From NCBI GenBank assembly GCA_015232575.1, contig JADFZL010000031.1:1-41243 (forward strand): a stretch of 41,243 nucleotides of DNA, given 5' to 3'. This stretch comes from Candidatus Rifleibacteriota bacterium (GTDB lineage: Bacteria; Muiribacteriota; Ozemobacteria; Ozemobacterales; Ozemobacteraceae). Below are positions 26,501 to 36,800 of this stretch, one piece after another. The position numbers were made by a program, and so were the translations under genes. Every line of letters starts with the position of its first letter. Position 1 is the first letter of the stretch. The notes below the pieces were generated by a model, which worked only from the letters and a program-made list of their open reading frames with translations, did no database searches and was not told the DNA's origin.

Positions 26501-27543
26501 GCCTGAGTAACTTCTGGTGAGAAATTACCACCTGTGGCTCGCAACAAGGCAGCTCTAAAAAGTTGGCATACAAATATTCCAAGGGTTGTTTTCCCCTGCC
26601 CGGGACCGCCAATCAATACCATGCGCCCGTTTTGAACTTTGCCCTCAATTTTGCGAGGCTCACGAGAGCAAATCATTGCTGGTTTATGGACCTGGCGAGA
26701 CGCTTCAAGAAAAATGTTAAGAAAGGTTTGTGGAATCGATTCAAATGAGTTGGAAGGGTCACCAGCGACTTGAAGAGATTTCGAAAACATCTCTTTGCTC
26801 TGAGCATTAAATGATTGTGAACAATCGACTGGTAAATCAACAAAAACAGAACTGAGCGGAATATTCTTCGCATCCGTATAACCGCCTTGGCTCAAACGTG
26901 CAAACTGATCGTCCAATAGCTCTTTTTCAAGATAGCGCCGAATGGTTGATGGAAAATCAGTTTTCTCAAGTTCGAGAAGTTTCATCATTTCAGCAAGCAC
27001 ATCACCCGGCATCAGCCAGGCATTAAAGGTAGTGCGAATTTCGATATGTTTATCTAAAAACCCGCGAATCTGGTCGCTGTCCCAAATAGCGTAGTCTTTA
27101 AGTCCATGTGATTTTTTAAATCCATCGAAGATTTCCCGTACACGATCTTTGCCACCAGTTTCAGAAACCGGGCTTAAAACTAGATTCGTTGCGAAAATAT
27201 AGTATTCTGGACAGATTTTTTTATTTGAGTCAGGAATTTTCTTGCCTTTAGAACGAGGTAAAAATTTAGCAAATTCAGATTTTATTTGTTGAATTGCCCA
27301 ATCCGCATTTTTCTTTGGCTCTGAGTCAGGTCGCTGGCGGAACTTAGCCTGCACAATTCCGTATCCATTCCAATTTTCTTTGGAGACAGGATAGTTGACG
27401 GCGCCATTAAACGTCGCCTCTCGCCCACCATCGGGGCCATCCCCATAGATTATCAATTGAGGCCCTACGATTGCCAAACCAAGTGCCTGAACCAATTGCT
27501 CGAAAGAACGCGTGTTTAAACGTTCAAGTTGATAATCAGGCAT
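23533..27543 (-). CDS. Mrr-like nuclease-NACHT NTPase fusion
   Basis: The 1,336-residue protein starts at an ATG preceded by GAGG at eight bases. Residues 1 to about 190 form a PD-(D/E)xK, Mrr-like restriction domain: SFEQLV with E15, GDGPDGGREA with D38, and VQAKF with Q65 and K67, the expected E-D-QxK set. Residues about 305-560 form a NACHT domain: Walker A GGPGQGKTT at 312-320 and Walker B WLLVLDGLDEVP with D423, D426 and E427. The remaining 770 residues are helical and repeat-like with no obvious LRR or TPR signature, a likely ligand sensor. The layout matches NLR-like defence proteins such as Avs and bNACHT: sensor binding, NTP-dependent oligomerisation and activation of DNA cleavage. 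It is the first gene of the five-gene operon. Confidence 0.9.
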   Translation of the reverse strand: MPDYQLERLNTRSFEQLVQALGLAIVGPQLIIYGDGPDGGREATFNGAVNYPVSKENWNGYGIVQAKFRQRPDSEPKKNADWAIQQIKSEFAKFLPRSKGKKIPDSNKKICPEYYIFATNLVLSPVSETGGKDRVREIFDGFKKSHGLKDYAIWDSDQIRGFLDKHIEIRTTFNAWLMPGDVLAEMMKLLELEKTDFPSTIRRYLEKELLDDQFARLSQGGYTDAKNIPLSSVFVDLPVDCSQSFNAQSKEMFSKSLQVAGDPSNSFESIPQTFLNIFLEASRQVHKPAMICSREPRKIEGKVQNGRMVLIGGPGQGKTTLGIFVCQLFRAALLRATGGNFSPEVTQALNKIEEMSKGLPAVYAYRYPLRVDLKRLAASLAEEKTTNLFDYLLKAIETRTSSKIRQEHFRLWLKNYPWLLVLDGLDEVPASSNREQVMQAIRDFISVEAHSADSDLLILATTRPQGYSEEFDPMFYKHMQLAPLDSERALAYGLRLANARHPGGCQRIEELRASLEKATKNPATVRLMQSPLQVTIMLALIEGGGEPPVQRWKLFRDYYEVIYRREKERETKFSFFLRKYESDLHKIHHRVGWTLQKRNSNSGNTGSRLTHAEFEKIVDDRLRSSGHDDEKKRLELVKTIRQIATDRLVLLVGNTEKEIGFEIRSLQEFMAAEHFFDGDEACVRDAIRAIAPFPYWGNVFLFAAGRIFFEREVFIDTIIAECNGLNEDTFDLSQMAIFAGSRLALELLKDGAARSHPRSVRLLARCAARALDVFDDKVSDVFSELFTEEAEEVWQEELSKRLKTSDPNFPYQNWMLCLQLVGQGKHWAKELMMKYFPWKDEKAQKFLKFSSKFIEINSLYDEKRLPEAFYAKFSRHLFYHSPISLLELRNKSSFSNLFYHSDQKQFLQIFEPKDLQGGCPLLLNDKSFSGFSFFIRGSESLNGWAGLKYPNPMKNSHFGWQVFQAITVFSKEPTKLNLAEQLRIISKLDLEGACAQMSSLFPWQIAVCFKARNSGRSWKDIISSVESGSIGAEEEWVRWEEKNKKGLEFSKLRCTDEISVSDGLQGLIINSSGVSIESQREFQFINELSDFIEKWPEIRKLDRLMNCISFALYDFIVTSQVQGFARFIKICMDNNTAITIDALYFILFSSFPLTEKLNLLAIAGGCQIDVRLRLVMGDLFENDSHEMIVREIPTCNEWWNVLRSLSFLRPNESMRQISENLLEKLCQKGEIYAKASSALKLSSLRWKTKESAEIVREAFAIKEDYPGHLSSLLRFIDTRGKSDSHLEMFLIELIKQPVFHDSPEIIKHASELLVKLVERRSTVCQLPDPTFKRPSK

Positions 27544-27894
27544 TTAAGCCTCGTGAGTAACCACTAATCATGCGTTTCATGTGCTTAAATTATCCTAGTG
27601 ATTTATCTTGAAGATTTAAAACAATACTAAACATTGGCATCTTTAACAACAAGGCTGGATGCCCATCAAATCCGATTTATCTATTGGTAATTTAGCCCGG
27701 GGAATGCTCTTTTGTCAATATAAACTTTGAGACTCGTGTGTAAGACAATAGCATTTCTACTTAATTCATAGGTTAGAATTTACAAAGAATCGCAGATTAT
27801 AAGGAAAACATTATTAACCAGGAACCACATACAGGCCCAGAATAAATTTCCTTAGAAACACCAATGCTGGGTTTGGCTCTCTTTGTATCTCAGG
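27544..27894. other. Intergenic region upstream of the defence-like operon
   Basis: This 351-base A+T-rich stretch lies between the stop of the giant protein gene and the start of the NACHT gene, both on the minus strand. It must hold the operon promoter. The best -10 I see is GATAAT near 27590, with no good -35. I found no clear terminator for the giant gene and no hidden coding frame. Confidence 0.5.
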
Positions 27895-30800
27895 CTATTT
27901 CAGGATGGCGATTTTTGTTGTTCGGCGGATTGTTTTTTCGGGGTTTGAGGGGTCGGGAATTTTGATTTTGGCGAAATATACGCCATTCGCTACTTTGCGG
28001 CCGTCTTCGTTGCGCAGGTCCCAGGGAATTTCGTACAGATATCGTGATGCTGCAGCGTATCTTTCTGAGGATAGACGTGCAAAATCGAGCTGACGTACTT
28101 TGTGTCCGGAAGAATCGTACAATGCAATCTCAATCAAATCAGGTGAAATGTCTCCGCGGTTGGTAGAAATTCTGAATGTTGATTTTTCTCTCGCCGGATT
28201 GGGAAATGCCGCAATGTCGCCGATTTTGAACTCGGGTGTAACAGAAAATCTGATTTCCTGTGAAACAGAGATATTTCCGGCACGATCTGAGGCTTTGAAT
28301 ATCAATTCGTGCTTTCCGCTGCAGAGAGGTGCTAATGGTACAAATTCAAAGCAGCCGTCATCTGAAGTCGATCTTACTGGCGATGAATATCCGTCAAGAA
28401 CTGCATAAATATTCTGAACATCAATTCCCGAGCCGGAATCGCTTACTTTGCCTGTGAAAACGGGTCTTTCTTCAGATGTTTCTCTTTCAGAAAGAGATGC
28501 AATTACTACTTCTGGCGCTTTTGTATCTCTCATTAATGCGAAGATTCCAGATGTGGTTACGGATGCGGCAATAGCATCTGCATTTGCATTAAGATCTGAA
28601 TTTACCCATCTCCAGGAGTTGTCACTGGAAAGATAATACAAGCCAATATTGCCAGTGGCATCCAGTACAGAAACATTTTTCAAATTATCCGGGGTTACTC
28701 TTTTACTAATTGCTTCTTGTGATTTCCATTCATGCTCTTTCCCTTCCAACACATTACCTTTTTGTGCCTTTCCCTCAGCAGCTTCTGATAAGGTTTCTGA
28801 CGACTTCTGTTTTTTTACGGAAGCAGAATTTCGAGACGTGGAAAGTTGCGATGAGGCTGCTGAACATGAAATGTTCAGCGAGTATGAAGCAACAAGGTTC
28901 TTTTCGGTGAAAGTTATTTCATACGCTGTTCCAACCGGCACAAGTTCATTCGCCTGGATCGATGTAAGAACGTTCCTGCTGAGTCTTTCCGACAAGAATC
29001 TCATACTGGCAGAAGTAAGGTTTTCATTTTCTGAGAGCTTGTTTGCGCGTTTTTTTGCAGAAGTTTTAGTTTCAATATTAGATTCAATATCTGATTCAGA
29101 AAGCAAAGTCTGCGGAATAATTCTGACAGATGTATCTTTTTTCAGGCTTCCCTTTGGAAAGACGGCCGAAAGTATTTTGTCGGAACTATTTACTGATGCT
29201 CTTACTGACATGCTGATCATTGCAGTTGAAAAGCTCAGTTCTTCGACACCCTTATTGCCAGCCTGATCTGTAGCTTCGACTCTTATCGTGACAACACCTG
29301 AAAGCGATGGATCAAGGTTTGTACCTGACATCCAGGAACCATTTTTAATTCCGGGAGTCATTTCTTTGCGGCTGATTTCACTTCCACCGCGCAGTACAAT
29401 ACAAACCGGAGTTGATTTCAGCTCCTCATTAACTGTGGCTGCAATGACAATATCCGATTCAACAGATGGATTCGAGAATGCTGCAAGGTTAATTTTCGGC
29501 GGCGCAAGGTCAATACCTTTAAAAGTGCGCTCCGCTGAGGCTCCTGAACTGAGACTTCCGAAGCTGTCTGCAATGCCGACAGCAGTTATTTTATAGGTCT
29601 GTGTACTGAGAAGATTTTCCGAAGCCGTAAGCATTACTGACTTTGAATCTGACCGCCAGAAAGAAGTTGTAAGTGAAATTCGTCTGCTTGCCAGCGTAAG
29701 ATTGTAATTTCCCAAATTCTCAGCAGTCGTCTGGGTCACGATTTCAGAAAAATGAACAATGAAATCACGCGAGTTTGTAATACCTGTAAATCCGATTTCG
29801 GAAATTGATGGACCTTTCACATCGGCGTTGAATGACGCAGAATTCTTTCCCTGTGACAGAGTAATTCCGTCGGTATTCCAGACAGAATCTGAAGTCACGC
29901 TGACTTTATAATTTACAGAATCTGTTAATGCATCTGAAAGCAGCACCAGAAGCTTTTTTGAGTCAGACAGTGTAATACTCGTAACTGCGGGTCCAGATGG
30001 ATCAAAAGTTACCACTGCACCTGAAACGCTTGTTTCATCAATGTTCTGATTAAATTCAAGTTCGCAGCTTTTTGTTGTTCTCTGCGTTGCTGCTGTAACC
30101 TTGAATTCAGAATTCACAACGAATACAAGCGAATAGGCAGTTGAACGATTGCCTGTAAGATCAGACGGATAGAGGCGATAATAGCCCTCGGCAACAACTT
30201 TTCCGTCTTTTCCAATTCCATTCCAGACAGCGTTCAATGATCCGGCATTGTTTGTGATCGGAACAGACTTTAGCAGCGTTCCGGAATCAGTTGTAATGTC
30301 TATCTTCCATATTCCGTCTGGGGAAAGAGTTTCTGCGGTTGAAATGCTTATCTCAAGATCGCCCTTTACCGGCGCATATCTTGAAGTCTGTGTGCTTCCA
30401 ACAGATGTTGTCAGAGTGGCAACAACCGGAGCTGCAGTATCGAGAATTACTTTCACACTGCTACTGGCAGCCGTTGCCGAAAGTCCAATGTTCCCGGCTG
30501 CATCTGCTATGTCAAGCGTGTATTCAGCATCTGGGAGAACTGTACCAAAAGCACTCATGCCATTAAATCTTCCAACCCACGAAGAACCTGATTGAGCCAT
30601 CTGAAGCGTCGATGTTGCTGCGACTGAACAGGCTCTGAGAAGAGGCGGCATAGTTTCGCCTGAGATTCTCCAGAAGCTATCTACAGATGTATGAATTGTC
30701 GGATTAAATAATATTGCGCCGTCTACCGGCGAAACAACCCCGCCTGTGACAGACAGAGAGTTAATTACCGGCGCGACTGAATCGGCAATCCATTCGAATG

Positions 30801-33800
30801 TTTCGAGTGAAAAATTGCCGAATACGTCTGAAAGTCTTATTGTATAAGTCTTTGGCTCAGTCGGGTTCGGACCGGTATTTGTCTTCCAGGTGAATAATCC
30901 TCTGGTGCCGCTTATTGTCAATGGTCCGGAAGCGACGCTGACACCATTGTCGGTGAAATGAACTCTTACCGGCGCGTTCGGAGCTGCTTGAAAGTCAATG
31001 TTCAGTGTTGCTGAATTTGGCCAGACAGCTGTGCTGAACGGAGCGTTTACAAGAACTCCGACCGGATAAGGCTGAGACGCTGTAGTGAGCTGATATGACT
31101 CTGCACGCCAGTTCACAATAATCGGACCGCGTGCGCTGATGCTGAGCGCACTTGCAAGAACAGCATCGAGACGATTGTCTGACAGATCGTAAGATTGAAT
31201 GCGGGCATCCCATGGACCTTCCGGAGCGTCGCCGGCTATCATTATTTTGTTCTCAAAAATAGCCTGTCTGTCGGTTTTCCAGCCCATGAATCTGCATGTA
31301 ATCATGCTGGTTCCAGATGAAAGTACAAGTGTTGGTGCTGCTGAAGCCAATTGATTCATCGGCTCGTTGAATGAGACAGTAAAAGTCGCCTGTCCAGGCG
31401 GTGTATGTCTTATCGGTGAAATCGGCAGACTTGAAAACGCTGATACAGAGGGCACTGTTCTGTCTATTATTATTTTTCGTCCGGGAACTGTGCCTCTCGC
31501 AAGGTTTCCTGCCTGATCAGCGATTGTAATAACAGCTTCACCGTCAGGAATTTCTGCAAAATTCGCGGCAGGAATTTTTCCTGTGTAATAAAACGCAGTA
31601 GTATCAAGATTGAATGACTGTGTACCAGTTCCGGCGTTTAAAAGAAGTCTCAATGAATCAGATGCCTGAGTTTTCACAGAAATTCCGAGTTCACTTCGCT
31701 TTAGCGGATTGAAGAAAGCTGCTGATGTAGCTGCATCGGAGAGCCCTGTGAAATCAATTGAATTCACCTGCGGAGGAAGTCCATCATAAGTTACATGCTT
31801 TACCGGCTGCGAAAAGAAGCCATCTTTATCCTGCACTTTCATGCTGTACACGGTTGGGCCAGTTTCACCTGGATTCCTGAAAAAAGAAGCATTAACAGTA
31901 ATTGTCGCCATGTCACCGTTGAAAAGCAGCGGCGTTGAAGCAATCGCAATATCTCCCGGAGCATAGACCCATAGCTTATCTGCAATATTCGGAGAATTGT
32001 TTAGCTTCTTAAAGGACAATGTTCCCTGGAAAGGCGGAATATACGGGCTGAAAGGCTTGTCAATCAGGGAAGTGCTCGAAACGGTATCCTGACGTGTTCT
32101 TAAAACAACCTGATACTGGGCATCTACAGGGTTAATCTGAAGAGTAAATGAAGCCGCAGCGGGAATTTCGTTCAGATTTCCTGCCAGATCGGGTGTAGAA
32201 TGAACGTAGTATGAATAAGTAGCAGCAGGAAACGAACTCAGAGCTTCAAGATTCGTAAAGCGACAGGTCCTTGAATCTTTCCAGCATGCCGGAGCATTTC
32301 CGAGCGGTTTCAACGTAATGATATAATCACCGTATCTCAGAGAAGCCTGCGGAGCAGCACTTGTACGCATTACTTCACTGAAGGTAATTTCGAAAGTTCC
32401 AGTTTCAGGCGCTAACGCACCGATTGGAATCGTCGGATAAACCGCTGATATTCTGGGTTGTGTGCCATCGACATTTATGCGAAGTTTTGTACCAACCGCC
32501 GGATTTCCTGCAAGATCGACAACACTGAAAGTCGCGATACAGTCTGCCATTGGGGCCGTTATAATAAGCGAGTGCGTTGTGCTGGCTGAAGTAAACAAAC
32601 GAACTTCGGGAAATACTGCAGCTGAAGAAGCAATCAATAATCGCTGACTGTCAGTTGCATTTGTCTCAACTGTAATTTTCGCGCTTCCAAGTACCGGAGA
32701 ATAATACTTTACTCCGGAAACCGTTAGACCACGCTCTGAATCATCGAATATGAAGTTGGAAATAATTGCAGATTTTGAATCATAAACGACATTTCCCAGA
32801 ACTATCGATGAAGTATTGCCAAGCGCATCAATCAGCTTTACATTGTATCCAAGCGGTCCGGTGCCGTTCTGGGGGAATTTATTCGATGCCCAGCTTGAAG
32901 ACTGCCCCGGAAAAATCGCATAACCTGGAGAACCGACTGTAACCGGAAGTGTAGCAATCTGAGTCATTGCTGCGTCATAAACAAGAACACGATGAGGCGC
33001 TGCACCCAGAGATTCTTCAGAGATATCAAACCTCATTGTCGCTGATCCATCACCAACAGAAGTACTGAATGGCTGATTTTCAAGAAGATCAGTGAAAATA
33101 GCAGGCTGACGTGACAACAGAGTAAACGGCGCATTAGGAGCGCTTGCATTTACGTATAGTTTGTGATTTGAAGGAAGATTTTCGTTTCCGGCATAGTCTT
33201 TTCCGCCCCAGACCATGTATGTGTAAGTTCCGATGGCAACATTGTTGATCGGATCGCGGTTTGTAAGTCTGCATGTAAACGGATTCTTCCAGGGAGATGC
33301 CGAGGCTGGCTTCAATTGAATAATTGAAGAACCAAGTTCAAGCCTTACATCAGGCGCTGATGCAGTCTGCATTGGCTCACTGAAAGTAATGTCGAAAACG
33401 ACATATTCAGCGTTTGCATTGCCGATTCGTGTCGAAGGCGATGCAGCAGTAACCACCGGAGAAGTTCGGTCAACCCTTAAAGTCATGGTTGCACCTGCCC
33501 CGTAACCCTTGTTTCCGGCGTGATCAGCAAAAGTTATTGTCGCAATACACTCCTGAATTGATGTGTCAAGTGTTGCTGCGTGTGTGTTTCCATTTGCCGT
33601 CATCTGAATAATGCTTGGAAACATGAGTGTATTAGAAGCAATAAGCATTCTGTGGGCGTCTGATGAATCTGAATCAATTGAAACAGTTGCTGCACCGAGC
33701 AATGGCGAATAATATCTGATTCCCATTGATGCAATTCCGAATGAATGATCGTCAAAAGACACCTGGTCAATTCTTGTCGGAAGGCTGTCATAAGTCAGCG

Positions 33801-36800
33801 ATGCTACTGCGCTGTCAGATATGTTTCCCAGGCAATCCTGAAGCTTAAAGGTGTACTGCGCCCCACCCTGATTAACCGATGGAACCTTCCCGGGAGCCCA
33901 GAATTTGGTTTCAATCGAAAAAGTTGAAATCGCCGGATATCCGCTTATGACGCCGAAAGTTGCAACATTGGCTCCGGTTGAATCATAAGCAAGAAGTTTG
34001 TACGGCGGGTTTTCTACCGAAGAAGTTGAGTAGTTTAATTCGATTGTTGCTGAGCTTTCTCCAATGTATGGCGAAAATGCTGAGTCAACAAATACCGATG
34101 ATGAAATTCGCGGCTGACGTGTAAGAATTCTCGAAGTTGCCTGAGTGCCCTGCGAATGTATCCAGACCTGGAAATTACTCTCAAGAACGCTATTGCCGGC
34201 AAAATCTTTTGCGCCTGAAATCTGGTATGTGTATGTTCCAACCGGCAGGCCAATAATCGGGTCTGCGTTTGTCATGCGGCATAGAGTGCGGCTCTTCCAG
34301 CATGCCGGAGCTGTTGCAATAAGCCTTATGGTTGTAGACTCAAAAACGAGCGAAACATTTGGTACAATAGCAGTATTCATGTTTTCACTGAACGAAAACT
34401 CAAATGCACCTTTTCCGGCCTGAATTGCACCTGTTGGCCTGCTGGGAGTTACAGAAGAAACCACTGGTGAAACTTTGTCCACTTTGATTTTAAGAGAAGG
34501 CTGTATTCCGCTGCCGAAGTTGCCTGCAAGATCGGCCACTGCAATAATTGTTGTTCCTTCAGCCCACGATGATGTGTTGATAACAGTCGAGTGATTTGTG
34601 GCTGGAATCTGAGGAGTAAGGTAATATACTTCTGTTGCAGTATTTCCAGTTGGAACGGCTGCCAGAAGTAATGGATCTGCAGCATTGGTCTGAAGGCTCG
34701 AAACAAGATTTCCGAGCACCGGAGAATGATAGCGGATCCAACCATTTCCATCGCCTGTATCGGTTGCAATTCCGCCGCCGTCTGTAACGGTAAAAGAACT
34801 TACATCGGGCGCTTTTGAGTCGAAAGTCATTGATCCGACGAATCCAATTGAAAGGTTTCCCAGGGTATCCATGACTCTGAAACGATAGTTGTACGGGCCC
34901 TGATCAGTCTGCGGAAAACTTCCGGCCGCCCAGTATGAGTTATTCTCGGGGAAACCAGTAAAAGCAGGGTTTTCACCTGCAACTGTAAAAGTTGCAACGT
35001 TTTGATCAGTAGTATTGTACACGAGCAGTTTATGAGGAATAAAATCGAGTGATGCCGTATAATCAAGACGCAGTGTTGCTGAACCATCTCCAACAAGTGT
35101 GCTGAATGGGCGATTCTGCAAGACATTATTGAAAATTTTCGGCTGTCTTGTAAATAGAAGCAGCGACGGCGCCGGGCTTTTAGTGCGTATTTCGAGAGGG
35201 AAATAAGCGGGCACTGCCAGCGGATTTCCGGCGAGGTCTTTTCCGCCTGTTGATTTGTATGTCCAGAAACCGTTAGGTGTAAGCGTTGTAATAGCCTGCG
35301 AGTTTACAAAACGAGCCGTCTGACTCGAGTTTTCCCAACCCTGGAATGTGAATGGAATCTTTGTCGTGCCGGTGGCAAGCTCAAGCGTCGGACGCGCTGA
35401 GACAACACTGTCCATTTCTTCACTGTAAGTGACACGGCATATCATTTCTCCTGGTGCAGCCTGCCCTGTGGGACCGGGCGATGGTTCTATTGCGGTTACT
35501 TCAGGAGAATATGAATCAATTACAAATGTAAGAGCCGCTTTACTGAATCCATTTTCGCCGGATGTTGAACGTGCGCTCAAATCATAAACAGTAGAGGCAG
35601 TGAAATCGTATTTATTGCCAAATGCATCGGTAACGTCATATATTTCCGCGCGTGATGGAATTCTCTGTACATTTCCCGGAAGCGGTGATGAATTGCGGAA
35701 TCTGGCAATATATCTGGGCCTGTTCTCGCTGGTTACCTGTCTTGTTGTCCAGCCAATGAATGTGCCGCTTGAAACTTCGGCGCCGTTGTCCTGTCTCAAA
35801 AGTTTGGCACGCGGAGTTATCGATGCAATGGGCATATAAGCTTCAGAGTACATTGATGGTGATATCTCGAACTCGAATGTAAGATCACCGGCACTGTGCC
35901 ATGAAACAGGCGATGGGTCAGAAAGCGCACAAGCTGCAAGACTACATGCGTCAGGCGAATTCTTAACCACCGAAACATATCCGGCTTCTGAAGGCTCGTA
36001 AGCCTGATTAGGCTGTCCCCACCAGTTCATGAATGCTCCGCTCAGAACTCTGAGCTTGATATTGGGTGTCGGGTTATTTCGATACAGACCGAGAACTTTC
36101 TGCAAATCACCGGAAGTCAGCGACAATTTAATGCTTGTCGTTGCCAGCAGAGGATTTGCCGCGATACTGAGTGGCTCAAGTGCAAGAGTTACATAAGTTG
36201 CAGGAACAGCACTCGCATCATGAATCTGAATCTTGCTGTGAAAGGCTGTTACACGTTTGCTCTGGTCAGGAATCGGCATTCCCATCAATGGAACATACTG
36301 ATCATTTGTTTCGAAATCAGACCAGTACAAAAGGGCATAATCCGTTGTGGAAAACACCAGAGAGCCGTTTCCCTCTGAAAGATTCAATACCGGCCGATTT
36401 GCAGTTGAGCTTTCAATTGCAAATCCATAAGGCGGAGGCGGCACTGTATAAGGCCTTGCAACAGTTGCTGTCACAGGAGAAGTCGATGGAATATGCGCCA
36501 TGGGCTTTCCAAGCTCGTCTTTCAATATGAGAGACGCAGAAGTTCGTGACGCGAAACGCAAAACAGCTGTCTGACTGCCGAGTTTTCGGGCCATCCATTT
36601 TCCGCCATCTTCACCGAAAGTTATTTTCAGATGTTTCTGATCGACCCATTCCAGAGAGTCTGAGGGCTGAAGAACATAGCCGCGACGGTAATCAACCGAT
36701 GTAAAATCTGAAGCCTGCACAAAGAAAACGCCATTTGATGCAACCAGTGTGGTCGAGTCGATGTTTTTGGAAAAGATAAAATCAGCTTTTATTGAAGGAT

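Noticed and set aside
28649..29266. 205-codon plus-strand frame opposite the giant gene
   Set aside because: It is antisense to a Ser-rich stretch of the giant protein. The long frame follows from codon bias on the coding strand, and no ribosome binding site is seen.
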